DNA of 64,000 nucleotides from Peptacetobacter sp. (GTDB lineage: Bacteria > Bacillota > Clostridia > Peptostreptococcales > Peptostreptococcaceae), in NCBI RefSeq assembly GCF_029264495.1, contig NZ_JARIBH010000076.1, positions 16,822 through 80,821 on the forward strand, in the 5' to 3' direction. Of this stretch, positions 9,324 to 17,405 are shown piece by piece; the stretch's first letter is position 1; each line of letters opens with the position of its first letter. A program made the translations under genes and the position numbers. The notes below the pieces were generated by a model. The model was given only the letters and a program-made list of their open reading frames with translations. It had not been told where the DNA came from and searched no databases.

Positions 9324-9965
9324 CTATATACTTTCTTTTCTATTATATACAATATAAGAAATATTGTAAGATACTAAAATTATAATAAATGATATTAGAA
9401 TCATACTAAAGCTAAAAGATTTTATATATGTTCCAGTAAAATTTACTATATCTTCAATTGCAGTTGAAACACTTATAGGAATCATAAATCCTATTAAAGA
9501 AATTATTCTGCTTTTTATACCGTCAAAAGCCAAATTAGCCGGTATTATTATCGCCATCGAAAAAACAGTACTTAAAATTCCTACACTCGCCAATTCTAGC
9601 ATATATCTAAATTCAAAAAAATTTATTGAAAATCTACTTTTTATAAGATGAACTAAAAAATAAAGAGATACTCCTACAATAACACCTATAATTCCAAGTA
9701 AGTATCTTGATTTTACAAAATCTTTTTTATTTATAGGTATATATGAAATTAAAATATCAATGTCACTTAAATTTTCATAAGCCATTATCATATAAGTAAA
9801 TATGTATCCCATTATATTTATTAACATAACAAAATATATAGATTCACTTTCTCCATCTGATAATAAGGCTGCGACTACTATAAAACCTATAGCCCATATC
9901 ATCATTTTCTTAATAGAATTTAAATTGTACAAACTCATTTTAGTTAATTTCAATATATTTTTCAT
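9324..9965 (-). CDS. ABC-2 type permease of YtrA-operon transporter
   Basis: 213-residue membrane protein with about six hydrophobic helices, of the ABC-2 permease type found after YtrA-family regulators and a solo ATPase. Cytoplasmic start MKNILKLTKMSLYNLNSIKKMM, and an ISYIPINKKDFVKSRYLLG segment, which is typical of these permeases. The ATPase gene ends 4 bp before its ATG, so they are translated together. Likely exports a drug, peptide or lipid; substrate not evident. Confidence 0.85.
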   Translation of the reverse strand: MKNILKLTKMSLYNLNSIKKMMIWAIGFIVVAALLSDGESESIYFVMLINIMGYIFTYMIMAYENLSDIDILISYIPINKKDFVKSRYLLGIIGVIVGVSLYFLVHLIKSRFSINFFEFRYMLELASVGILSTVFSMAIIIPANLAFDGIKSRIISLIGFMIPISVSTAIEDIVNFTGTYIKSFSFSMILISFIIILVSYNISYIVYNRKESI

Positions 9966-9969
9966 AAAT

Positions 9970-10821
9970 TTACCTCCTGATATAGAATTTTAATAAGTCT
10001 TCTATTTTTGGTCTTGAATATGTAGCTTCCTCACCCATTAATTCAAATACTGATTCACAATCATTTGTTAAACCCTCAAAACCAAATTTATTTTCATCTA
10101 TACTTATAAAATATTTTCTTGTTTCATTATCGAGAAGTTCTAGTCTTCCCTTTACGATCTTATGAGAATCTATGATATCATCTCTGTATCCTTTTAAAAA
10201 TATTTTCCCATCTTCTATAAACGCTATACTATCACATACATTTTCTAAATCTGAAGTAATATGAGTTGAATAAAATACTGTCATTTCATATTTTTCCATA
10301 ATATTCTGAATTATTTCTATAAATTCATCTCTCACAACAGGATCTAAATTTGATGTAGGTTCATCCATTATTAAAATTTCGGGTTTATGAGATAATGCCA
10401 TAGTTATATCAAATTTTCTCTGCTGTCCTTTAGAACAATCTTTATATACTTTGGACTCATCTAATTCAAATTTTTTTATTAAGTTATTATAAAGTTCTTC
10501 GTCCCAATTTTTATAAAAAAGAGATATGCTATTTTTTATATCTTTCAATCTTGATTCCTTCATAAAACCAGACTTATCACCAATATATCCTATTTTTTCT
10601 TTTATATTTAGTTCTTTTCCAGTATACTCTTTTCCAAGTATTTTTATATTACCACTATCTCTTCTTAAAAAATTCATTATCAAATTTATTGTAGTACTCT
10701 TACCTGCTCCGTTTTTACCTACAAATCCAGTTATAATTCCTTTTTCTATTTCAAAATTATCTATATCTAATTTAAAATCACCTAACTTTTTTATCAATCC
10801 ATTTATTTCTATAGCATTCAT
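9970..10821 (-). CDS. ABC transporter ATP-binding protein
   Basis: 283-residue ATPase. Walker A GKNGAGKST near residue 37, signature region CSKGQQRKFDITMALSHKPEILIMDEPTSNLDP (C-motif SKGQQ and Walker B together), and the H-loop STHITSDLENVCDSIAFI. A C-terminal extension of about 70 residues follows. GTG/ATG choices upstream in the ORF track fall before the ribosome site; GGAGGTGTAGATTT directly precedes the ATG at 10821. It lies between the GntR regulator and the permease and overlaps the regulator's end closely, forming a three-gene operon. Confidence 0.92.
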   Translation of the reverse strand: MNAIEINGLIKKLGDFKLDIDNFEIEKGIITGFVGKNGAGKSTTINLIMNFLRRDSGNIKILGKEYTGKELNIKEKIGYIGDKSGFMKESRLKDIKNSISLFYKNWDEELYNNLIKKFELDESKVYKDCSKGQQRKFDITMALSHKPEILIMDEPTSNLDPVVRDEFIEIIQNIMEKYEMTVFYSTHITSDLENVCDSIAFIEDGKIFLKGYRDDIIDSHKIVKGRLELLDNETRKYFISIDENKFGFEGLTNDCESVFELMGEEATYSRPKIEDLLKFYIRR

Positions 10822-10825
10822 AAAT

Positions 10826-11200
10826 CTACACCTCCTCATAAATACTCTTAAATATTTCTAAACTTTCATCAAAAGAAATTCCAATTGATTTCATTTGCCT
10901 TATCGTATCTTCTAATTTATTTTCTATATCATACATGGCAATTTCTTTCATTCTCTCTTTATTTTTATTAGATACAAAAGTTCCTTTTCCTTGTACTGTT
11001 TCTAAAAAGCCTTCTTTTTCTAATTCTTCATAAGCTCTTTTTGTTGTAATTATACTTACTTTTATCTCTTTTGCTAGATTTCTTATAGAAGGTAACATTT
11101 CTCCAGGCTTTATATCTCCAGCTAGAATTTGAGATTTTATTTGGCTTTGTATCTGCTCATACAAAGATAATTTTGATTTATCATCTATTATTATATTCAA
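10826..11200 (-). CDS. YtrA-type GntR transcriptional regulator
   Basis: About 124 residues: a GntR winged helix (LSLYEQIQSQIKSQILAGDIKPGEMLPSIRNLAKEIKVSIITTKRAYEELEKEGFLETVQGKGTFV) with a short helical tail, as in the YtrA subfamily that represses linked ABC operons in response to antibiotics or cell-envelope stress. The ATG in the ORF track lies upstream of the ribosome site; AGGAGG is followed at 7 bp by a TTG (TTGAATATAATAATAGAT), which I take as the start at 11200. First gene of an operon with the ATPase and permease, and directly downstream of a promoter flanked by palindromes, so autorepression is likely. Confidence 0.85.
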   Translation of the reverse strand: MNIIIDDKSKLSLYEQIQSQIKSQILAGDIKPGEMLPSIRNLAKEIKVSIITTKRAYEELEKEGFLETVQGKGTFVSNKNKERMKEIAMYDIENKLEDTIRQMKSIGISFDESLEIFKSIYEEV

Positions 11201-11228
11201 TATAATCCTCCTAACCGATAACAATTGT

Positions 11229-11245
11229 ATATATACTGTATATAT
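11229..11245 (-). promoter_or_regulatory. Putative YtrA-type operator, downstream copy
   Basis: ATATATACTGTATATAT, a perfect 8-bp palindrome around one T, just downstream of the predicted transcription start and upstream of the regulator gene. Confidence 0.55.
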
Positions 11246-11258
11246 TGTTTATATACAC

Positions 11259-11287
11259 ATAATAACACCTTTTAATTTTACTGTCAA
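11259..11287 (-). promoter_or_regulatory. Promoter of ytrA-type operon
   Basis: Minus-strand TTGACA, 17 bp, TATTAT: a near-consensus sigma-A promoter directed at the GntR gene. Confidence 0.75.
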
Positions 11288-11311
11288 CTGTATATATTGT
11301 ATATTTACAGT
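11287..11311 (-). promoter_or_regulatory. Putative YtrA-type operator, upstream copy
   Basis: ACTGTATATATTGTATATTTACAGT, an inverted repeat with ACTGTA/TACAGT ends, abutting the -35 element. It shares the TGTATATA core with the downstream palindrome. Confidence 0.5.
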
Positions 11312-11401
11312 TTGTGTTGAATTTAATTTTTAAATAATAATTTTCATAAAATTCTTAAGTACTAAAATATATTTAAAATTGCAATAATTTGAAATTTTAT
11401 A

Positions 11402-11446
11402 AATAAAAAAAGCTATTATACTAATTTTATAGTAATAATAGCTTTA
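11402..11446 (-). terminator. Intrinsic terminator of ArsC/Spx-like gene
   Basis: AAGCTATTATTACTATAAAATTAGTATAATAGCTT stem with a T run on the minus strand, 19 bp after the stop codon. Confidence 0.85.
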
Positions 11447-11464
11447 TATATTATTGGGGGTAAT

Positions 11465-11821
11465 TTATTTGCTAATTAATGCTTCTTTCCAAGCTTCTTC
11501 TTTAAAACCGATAAGTACTATTTTACCTGCATCAAATATAGGTCTTTTTATAAGCATACCATCTGATGAAAGTATATCAAGAAGTTTATCATCTGATTCG
11601 ACTTTTACAACATCTTTTAAATTTAATTCTCTATATTTTTTTCCGCTACTATTAAAGAATTTTTTTATCTCAAGACCACTTCTTTTGTACATATCTTCTA
11701 TTTCTTCTTTTGTAGGTGTTTCCTTAACAACATCTACTTCTTCAAATTCTATATTATTTTCTAATAGCCAAGCCTTGGCTTTTTTCACTGTAGATCATCT
11801 AGAATATCCATATAATTTCAT
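11465..11821 (-). CDS. ArsC/Spx-like thioredoxin-fold protein, probable selenoprotein (UGA = Sec9)
   Basis: The ORF track starts at a GTG and misses the true N terminus. A site GGAGG with 9-bp spacing precedes ATG at 11821, giving M-K-L-Y-G-Y-S-R-(TGA)-S-T-V-K-K-A-K-A-W. Arsenate reductase/Spx-like proteins normally read YGYxxCSTxxKAxxWL here, so the TGA stands at the catalytic Cys. The remainder (EEIEDMYKRSGLEIKKFFNSSGKKYRELNLKD...LLSSDGMLIKRPIFDAGKIVLIGFKEEAWKEAL) is intact and full length (118 residues in total). A short hairpin lies 14 nt after the TGA. Selenocysteine is the simplest reading; a nonsense mutation or sequence error is the alternative. Probable role: thiol-disulfide or arsenate-type reductase. 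Single gene with its own terminator. Confidence 0.75.
11766..11780 (-). promoter_or_regulatory. Candidate bacterial SECIS stem-loop
   Basis: AGCCA-AGGCT-TGGCT hairpin in the coding RNA, beginning 14 nt downstream of the in-frame UGA, so the loop falls at about +20, the distance expected for bacterial SECIS elements. The hairpin is small and could arise by chance. Confidence 0.45.
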
Positions 11822-11932
11822 AATAATTTTCCTCCACACAAATACTTTTTGTATAAAATATAAATGGTATTTATTTTAATATTTATATTTTATATCTACC
11901 CAAATGAATTATATATTAAACAGATAATTATT

Positions 11933-12553
11933 TTAATATATTTTCATTTCATCTATTGTTTCTTTTATATTATTACTTTTCATAATTAAAGACATAACTG
12001 CAAAATCATCAGCATATTTTAATACTTCTGAAACATTTTTTGAATCAATTCCTCCGAGAGCTACTCTCTTGACCTTTGTTAAATTTCCGCTATTTTTCAA
12101 AATATCAAGACCCTTTGGTTTTAATCCTTTTTTGCATTTTGTTTCATATATATGTGAAAGAGTAATATATGAAATTTTTATTCCTTTATTTTTACAAATT
12201 TCTTCCATCTCAACTACTTCTTCCGTACTGTGTAGAGAAAGTCCTATTTGCTTTTTTTCATCAAATTTATAACCTTCTTTTAATTTTTCCTTAAATAGCC
12301 AATATGGTAGATGTATTCCATCACAGTCTGTTTTTTCATAGGCCTTCATTTTACTATTTATCAAAATTGAAGTCCTTTTTCTAATATTTTTAGGTAGAGA
12401 TTTTGATATTTTTTCATATATAATCTCTACTTCTTCATCTGATAAATCTTTTTCTCTTATTATTATATTTTCTACTCCACAAAGACAAGCTTCTTTTATT
12501 CTTTCAAAATACTCTTCTTTGTCGCATAGATTTCTATTCGTAATTAAATACAA
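11933..12553 (-). CDS. thiE: Thiamine phosphate synthase
   Basis: 206-residue TIM-barrel enzyme coupling HMP pyrophosphate with the thiazole phosphate. Family motifs: MYLITNRNLC at the start, IIIREKDLS, SILINSK and DGIHLPYW (pyrophosphate/pyrimidine site), IGLSLHSTEEV, SYITLSHIYETKCKKGLKPKGLDIL, and VALGGIDSKNV. Somewhat shorter than usual and with the final AVMSLIM where many ThiE have VaVvsaI. Last gene of the thiamine operon, 64 bp after thiH. TenI, the related aminase-like protein, is the alternative, but REK and the THDT-like region favour ThiE. Confidence 0.85.
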   Translation of the reverse strand: MYLITNRNLCDKEEYFERIKEACLCGVENIIIREKDLSDEEVEIIYEKISKSLPKNIRKRTSILINSKMKAYEKTDCDGIHLPYWLFKEKLKEGYKFDEKKQIGLSLHSTEEVVEMEEICKNKGIKISYITLSHIYETKCKKGLKPKGLDILKNSGNLTKVKRVALGGIDSKNVSEVLKYADDFAVMSLIMKSNNIKETIDEMKIY

Positions 12554-12617
12554 ATTATCACTACCTCAAATTTTTAATATATATCTTTATAAAACAAATA
12601 TATTTTTTATAAATTGA

Positions 12618-13745
12618 TTATTTTTGACTTCTTGCTGTATAGTCAAATCTTTCCCAATCTTTAAATACATGTTGGTATCCTATTTCTTTAAGCATTTTTG
12701 TTACTTCTTCAACTTCACAATCGTGATTTGGTTCAAATTGAGCTGTGTCATGTTCATCTTGAGAGTGTCCACCTACATCTGTTGATACACCTGCACTCAA
12801 TTTTGTAACTCCAAATGGTATTATATGTCTTCTTGTTTCTAAACTTTCTCTAGTAGATACATTAAGCCCTGCATGAGGATCAAATAATCTCATAACTAAC
12901 ATGGCTTGAACCATATTTGTATCATTTACTTCCATTATACCTTCAAAACAACCTTTAAATGGTCTTATTCTAGGTGCAGAATAAGATAATTCAATATAAG
13001 GATAATTATTTTTTAGATACTCTCCATGAAGAATTGTAAAGAACGCATCACTTCTCCATTTATAAAGACCTAATAGTGCTCCTAATGTAAGAGTTCTCAT
13101 ACCAGCTTTTGCTCCTCTTTCAGGTGCATCAAGTCTGAATTTATAATTAGCTTTTGGACCTTTTATATGTACCTTTTTATACATTTCTTCATTATAAGTT
13201 TCTTGATATACAGTAAGACCTTCTGCACCATTTTTTACTAAATGCTTATACCCTTCAACATCCATAGGATATACTTCTATTCCTATTGAAGGGAAATATT
13301 TAGTAGCACATTTTACAGCTTCTCCTATATATTCAATACTTGATTTTGTCTCACTTTCACCAGTAAGAACTAATATATGTTTGAATCCTTGTTTAGCTAT
13401 AGCTTGACATTCTTTATCTATTTCTTCTAAATTTAATTTTTTTCTTTTTATTCCACTGTGACAATTATATCCACAATATACGCAATGATTTTCACAATAA
13501 TTAGCTATATACATAGGTGTATATAAAGTTAATGATCTCCCAAAGTTTTGTATACTTATTCTATGTGCTTTTTGTGCCATTGCTTCTAAATGTTTTTCTG
13601 CTGTTGGAGATAAAAGATTTAAAACATCTTTATGATCTAATTTATCTTTTTCTAAACTTCTTAATACATCATAATCAGTTACATTTTCCCAATATTTATC
13701 AAAATCAAAATCTCTATATTGTTCTATTACTTCATAGAAACTCAT
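12618..13745 (-). CDS. thiH: 2-iminoacetate synthase (radical SAM tyrosine lyase)
   Basis: 375 residues. The radical SAM motif CENHCVYC (CX3CX2C) sits near residues 83-90, followed by KQGFKHILVLTGESE, and a C-terminal VGGHSQDEHDTAQFEPNHDCEVEEV typical of ThiH. It cleaves tyrosine to give dehydroglycine (2-iminoacetate) for thiazole formation, the anaerobic alternative to ThiO, in complex with ThiG. Lies 28 bp after thiG in the operon. Long antisense ORFs opposite it are shadows. Confidence 0.95.
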   Translation of the reverse strand: MSFYEVIEQYRDFDFDKYWENVTDYDVLRSLEKDKLDHKDVLNLLSPTAEKHLEAMAQKAHRISIQNFGRSLTLYTPMYIANYCENHCVYCGYNCHSGIKRKKLNLEEIDKECQAIAKQGFKHILVLTGESETKSSIEYIGEAVKCATKYFPSIGIEVYPMDVEGYKHLVKNGAEGLTVYQETYNEEMYKKVHIKGPKANYKFRLDAPERGAKAGMRTLTLGALLGLYKWRSDAFFTILHGEYLKNNYPYIELSYSAPRIRPFKGCFEGIMEVNDTNMVQAMLVMRLFDPHAGLNVSTRESLETRRHIIPFGVTKLSAGVSTDVGGHSQDEHDTAQFEPNHDCEVEEVTKMLKEIGYQHVFKDWERFDYTARSQK

Positions 13746-13772
13746 TATTATCGCCTGCTTTCTTTTTTGTTA

Positions 13773-14555
13773 CTATTTATTTAAATTTCCTAAAAATCCT
13801 GTTAATGGTGAAGACGCATTTGCAAATTCAGATACTGCTCCTGTTTTAGCTAAGTAAGCAGCTCTACCACCTTCAACCGCTAATTTAAAAGCTCTAGCCA
13901 TTTCAACTGGATCTCCTGCAGATGCTATAGCAGTATTTACTAAAACTGCTGCTGCTCCCATTTCCATAGCTTCCATAGCTTGAGATGGTTTTCCTATACC
14001 AGCGTCAACTATTATTGGTATATCTAATTCTTCTATCATTATTTTTATCATTTCTTTCATCTGTAATCCTCTATTTGAGCCTATTGGTGCTCCTAGTGGC
14101 ATAACTGCTGCTGCTCCAGCTTCTATTAATCTTCTTCCTGCATAAAGATCTGGTGTCATATATGGTAAAACAACAAATCCTTCATCAGCTAAAACTTTTG
14201 TAGCTTTTATAGTTTCTTCATTATCTGGAAGTAAGTATCTCATATCTGATATTATTTCTATTTTAATAAAATCTCCACATCCCATTTTTCTTGAAATTCT
14301 AGCAATTCTAATAGCTTCTTCTGCATTTGTAGCACCTGAAGTATTTGGTAATATTGTCATATTTTTAGGTATGTATGTAAGTATATTTTCTTCTTTATTT
14401 CTTTCATCTAAATCTACTCTTCTTAGTGCCATTGTTATTATTTCACTTTTACTAGATTCTATAACTTTAGGTAATATATCATTTGAACCATATTTTCCTG
14501 TTCCTATTAATAGTCTGCTATCAAATTCATGTCCTTTTAGTACTAATTTATCCAT
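13773..14555 (-). CDS. thiG: Thiazole synthase
   Basis: About 260-residue TIM barrel forming the thiazole phosphate from DXP, dehydroglycine and ThiS thiocarboxylate. Motifs: [30 protein letters not shown] (Lys/Arg region), [91 protein letters not shown]. The first codon in the track is a GTG within GAGGTG; the ATG of [11 protein letters not shown] at 14555 is preferred. Between thiF and thiH. Confidence 0.95.
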   Translation of the reverse strand: MDKLVLKGHEFDSRLLIGTGKYGSNDILPKVIESSKSEIITMALRRVDLDERNKEENILTYIPKNMTILPNTSGATNAEEAIRIARISRKMGCGDFIKIEIISDMRYLLPDNEETIKATKVLADEGFVVLPYMTPDLYAGRRLIEAGAAAVMPLGAPIGSNRGLQMKEMIKIMIEELDIPIIVDAGIGKPSQAMEAMEMGAAAVLVNTAIASAGDPVEMARAFKLAVEGGRAAYLAKTGAVSEFANASSPLTGFLGNLNK

Positions 14556-14575
14556 TTTTTTCACCTCAATTGAAA

Positions 14576-15370
14576 TTATTCACCATCTACTAGTATTTGT
14601 ATCACTTTATTTGCCATATGATTTGCACAAATTGAAACTCTAGGAGCCATAAGACCATCTCCTTCTTTAGCTTCATTTATAAAATCTCCACAAATATAAA
14701 ATTTATCTCTTAATTTTTTCGTTTGTATTATATTTGAATCATAATATCCTGCCATTCCAGAAGATGCAACTAAATATTTATCTTTCATATGAATAAGTAC
14801 ATAATTACTTATTTCAGCTTTGCATTTTGGATTATCAAATGCTTCCACAATAATATCCGCATCAGAAAATAAATTCATATTTTCTTTACTTATCCTATCA
14901 TTTATTATTTTTATTTCAACAAAAGGATTTATCATTTTTATATTATCCGCTGTTGCTGACGTTTTCAATTTTCCTATGTCATTTATAAAATAATTCTGTC
15001 TATTTAAATTAGATGGTTCAACTACATCAAAATCTGCTAAGATAAGTTTTCCAACTCCAACTCTAGCAAGGGAACTTGCTATATTAGAGCCAAGTCCCCC
15101 CAAACCTAGAATTGCAACTGTTCCTTTTTTCAATCGTTCATGTACTTTAGGTGTATGTCTAGCTGTTAAAAGAGTTTCAAACTCATCAATAGTTGGTTTT
15201 CTACCTCTTTTTATAAGTACAACTCTATCATTTTCTTGCAAAATTTTATCTTCAATTTGAAATCCATTTACAATTATTACATCACTTTCACTGTCAAATT
15301 TATCTCTTAATTCTTTGGCAGTAATTTCTTTTATGACGGATATTTTCTTTTCGTTTAAAAAAATATCCAT
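14576..15370 (-). CDS. thiF: ThiS adenylyltransferase with N-terminal ThiS-like domain
   Basis: About 264 residues. The first 60 residues ([56 protein letters not shown]) form a ubiquitin-like ThiS-type domain without a GG tail. The E1-like domain follows: [41 protein letters not shown] (nucleotide site GxGGxG and the DxxxxxNxxRQ motif). The zinc CXXC pairs of MoeB-type enzymes are not seen. This matches the clostridial ThiF class found beside thiS, thiG and thiH. ATG at 15370 sits just after the thiS stop with GGAGG inside the thiS end. Confidence 0.92.
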   Translation of the reverse strand: MDIFLNEKKISVIKEITAKELRDKFDSESDVIIVNGFQIEDKILQENDRVVLIKRGRKPTIDEFETLLTARHTPKVHERLKKGTVAILGLGGLGSNIASSLARVGVGKLILADFDVVEPSNLNRQNYFINDIGKLKTSATADNIKMINPFVEIKIINDRISKENMNLFSDADIIVEAFDNPKCKAEISNYVLIHMKDKYLVASSGMAGYYDSNIIQTKKLRDKFYICGDFINEAKEGDGLMAPRVSICANHMANKVIQILVDGE

Positions 15371-15374
15371 TCTT

Positions 15375-15569
15375 TTATCCGCCTCCAACAAAAGCTATAA
15401 GTTCAACCATTGCTTCTTTATCCGGTATATATGTGTCATACTCAGATTCATCTATTATATTCATATCTATCTCAACAACTACTTTATTTCTGTCTATTTT
15501 GTAATTTTCAAGTATTTGTGCAACAGTAGTACCTTCTTTAAATTCTACTTCTTTACCATTTACTTTCAT
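15375..15569 (-). CDS. thiS: Sulfur carrier protein ThiS
   Basis: 64-residue ubiquitin-like carrier: MKVNGKEVEFKEGTTVAQILENYKIDRNKVVVEIDMNII...MVELIAFVGGG. The C terminal GG (here GGG) becomes adenylated by ThiF and then thiocarboxylated, and donates sulfur to ThiG. Start follows AGGAGGTGCATT. Sits between thiC and thiF, the stop nearly overlapping thiF. Confidence 0.95.
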   Translation of the reverse strand: MKVNGKEVEFKEGTTVAQILENYKIDRNKVVVEIDMNIIDESEYDTYIPDKEAMVELIAFVGGG

Positions 15570-15695
15570 AATGCACCTCCTAACTACTTTAAATTGATAA
15601 AACTTTAAATTATTTTCTTCAAATAATTGTTTTTACATTAATCATGTTCAATTTTATTTATAGTAATTAGTTTATTTTGACTTAAGATATAATTA

Positions 15696-17003
15696 TTAAT
15701 CAAATACTAAATCTACTTCTTCACCTGCAAATATTTTATTAACTGTTCTAAGTGCACACATTTTTCCACACATAGTACAACTATCTTCATGTTCTGGCTT
15801 AGATGAGTCTCTATATTTTCTTGGTTTTTCAGGGTCTAGTGCAAGTTCAAACATTGTAGGCCAATCTAAATCTGCTCTAGCTTTAGACATTGCATTATCC
15901 CATTCTCTAGCACCTTTTATACCTTTTGCAATATCACCTGCATGTGCTGCTATTTTTGTAGCAACAATTCCTTCTTTCATATCATTTAAATCTGGTAATC
16001 TTAAATGTTCTGCTGGTGTTACATAACATAAGAAATCTACTCCTTTTGATGCAGCTAAAGCTCCACCTATAGCACTAGTTATATGGTCATATCCTGGTGC
16101 AACATCTGTAACTAATGGCCCAAGTACATAAAATGGTGCTTCATGACATAGTTTTTTCTCTAACATAACATTAGCTTCTATTTCATTTATAGCCATATGT
16201 CCAGGACCTTCTATCATTACTTGTACGTTTCTTTCCCATGCTCTTTTTGTAAGTTCGCCAAGATTTATAAGTTCTTGTATTTGTGCATAATCTGTTGCAT
16301 CAGCTATTGAACCTGGTCTACAAGCATCTCCTAGACTTAATGTAACATCGTATTTTTCACATATATCAAGTATTTTATCAAAATTAGTAAGCATTGGATT
16401 TTCCTTATTATTCATATACATCCAACCAAATAATAAAGAACCTCCTCTTGATACTATATGAGTTAATCTTTTATCTTTTGCTATTCTATCTCCTATTTCT
16501 TTAGTAAGACCAGCGTGTATTGTCATAAAGTCTACACCATCTTTTGCATGCTGTTCTATTACTTGTAAAAATTGTTCTTCTGTTATTTTTACTAAAGCTG
16601 TTTCAGTAAATCCAACAGCATCATACATAGGAACTGAACCTATCATTGCTGGAGACATTTCAACAACTTTTTCTCTAAATTCTCTAGTTTTTCCATAATT
16701 ACTAAGATCCATTATCGCTTCTGCTTTCATTTCTATAGCAGTTTTGACTTTTTCTAATTCTTTATCTATATCTTTACAGTCTCTTGATATACCAAGATTT
16801 ACATTTATTTTTGTTCTTAATCCTTTTCCTATACCTTCTGCACTAAGAGATTTATGATTTTTATTAGCTGGAATAACAACTTTTCCTTCTGCTATTAACT
16901 CTCTTAATTCTTCTACATCCATCATTTCTTTTGCAGCAACAGTTTCCATTTCTTTCGTTATTATGCCTTTTTTAGCTGCATCAAGCTGTGTAGTATAATT
17001 CAT
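15696..17003 (-). CDS. thiC: Phosphomethylpyrimidine synthase
   Basis: About 435 residues. Converts aminoimidazole ribotide to HMP phosphate by radical SAM chemistry. Recognised by [31 protein letters not shown] near the start, [69 protein letters not shown], and a C-terminal iron-sulfur motif CTMCGKMC. The extended ORF start is rejected; GGAGGTATCTAT directly precedes ATG at 17003 (MNYTTQLD). First gene of the thi operon, behind a TPP riboswitch and attenuator. Confidence 0.96.
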   Translation of the reverse strand: MNYTTQLDAAKKGIITKEMETVAAKEMMDVEELRELIAEGKVVIPANKNHKSLSAEGIGKGLRTKINVNLGISRDCKDIDKELEKVKTAIEMKAEAIMDLSNYGKTREFREKVVEMSPAMIGSVPMYDAVGFTETALVKITEEQFLQVIEQHAKDGVDFMTIHAGLTKEIGDRIAKDKRLTHIVSRGGSLLFGWMYMNNKENPMLTNFDKILDICEKYDVTLSLGDACRPGSIADATDYAQIQELINLGELTKRAWERNVQVMIEGPGHMAINEIEANVMLEKKLCHEAPFYVLGPLVTDVAPGYDHITSAIGGALAASKGVDFLCYVTPAEHLRLPDLNDMKEGIVATKIAAHAGDIAKGIKGAREWDNAMSKARADLDWPTMFELALDPEKPRKYRDSSKPEHEDSCTMCGKMCALRTVNKIFAGEEVDLVFD

Positions 17004-17070
17004 ATAGATACCTCCATTTTCTAGAAAGACTTTTCTTTCATTTAATAAACTTAAATTTAAAAATTCCAAT

Positions 17071-17103
17071 AAAAAAAGTGCAACCCCTGAAGGAAAGCAC
17101 TTT
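17071..17103 (-). terminator. Attenuator terminator in thiC leader
   Basis: AAGTGC...GCACTT stem followed by TTTTTTTATT on the minus strand, between the TPP aptamer and the thiC ribosome site. Probably formed when TPP is bound. Confidence 0.8.
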
Positions 17104-17173
17104 CATATTCTCTCTATTAACTTAGTATCCTAATTAATTATTATAATATAGATTACTTTTGTTTTTAAAAATT

Positions 17174-17276
17174 ATATATCAGCTTCCCTTCGCAAGCATT
17201 ATCTTGATCAGGTGTTTAGGGTTTGTAAGTTTTTGGCTTTCTCTCTCAGCTGACCATATTTCAGCGCCCCTAGCAT
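17174..17276 (-). ncRNA. TPP riboswitch (THI element)
   Basis: Minus-strand AGGGGCGCTGA, GTCAGCTGAGAGAGA, AACCC, ACCTGATCAAGATAATGCTTGCGAAGGGAAGC: the complete THI-box consensus (GGGGxGC, CTGAGA, ACCTGATCxxGATAATGCxxGCGxAGGGAA). It lies in front of thiC. Confidence 0.97.
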
Positions 17277-17310
17277 TTTATTTATTATTAAATCTTTTTT
17301 AGTTAATTTC

Positions 17311-17339
17311 AGTATAGCACATTAATTTAGTTTATACAA
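17311..17339 (-). promoter_or_regulatory. Promoter of thiC operon
   Basis: TTGTAT, 17 bp, TATACT on the minus strand, 35 bp upstream of the TPP aptamer. Confidence 0.65.
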
Positions 17340-17405
17340 ACTTTTTATATTTATACCTTTTATCTTTTATAGATTTTAAGATATTTTAAATATAATATGT
17401 AATCA

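Noticed and set aside
13517-13849. Plus-strand ORF of 110 aa opposite thiH and thiG
   Set aside because: Low-complexity Leu/Phe/Tyr-rich shadow of a gene with good motifs; no ribosome site.
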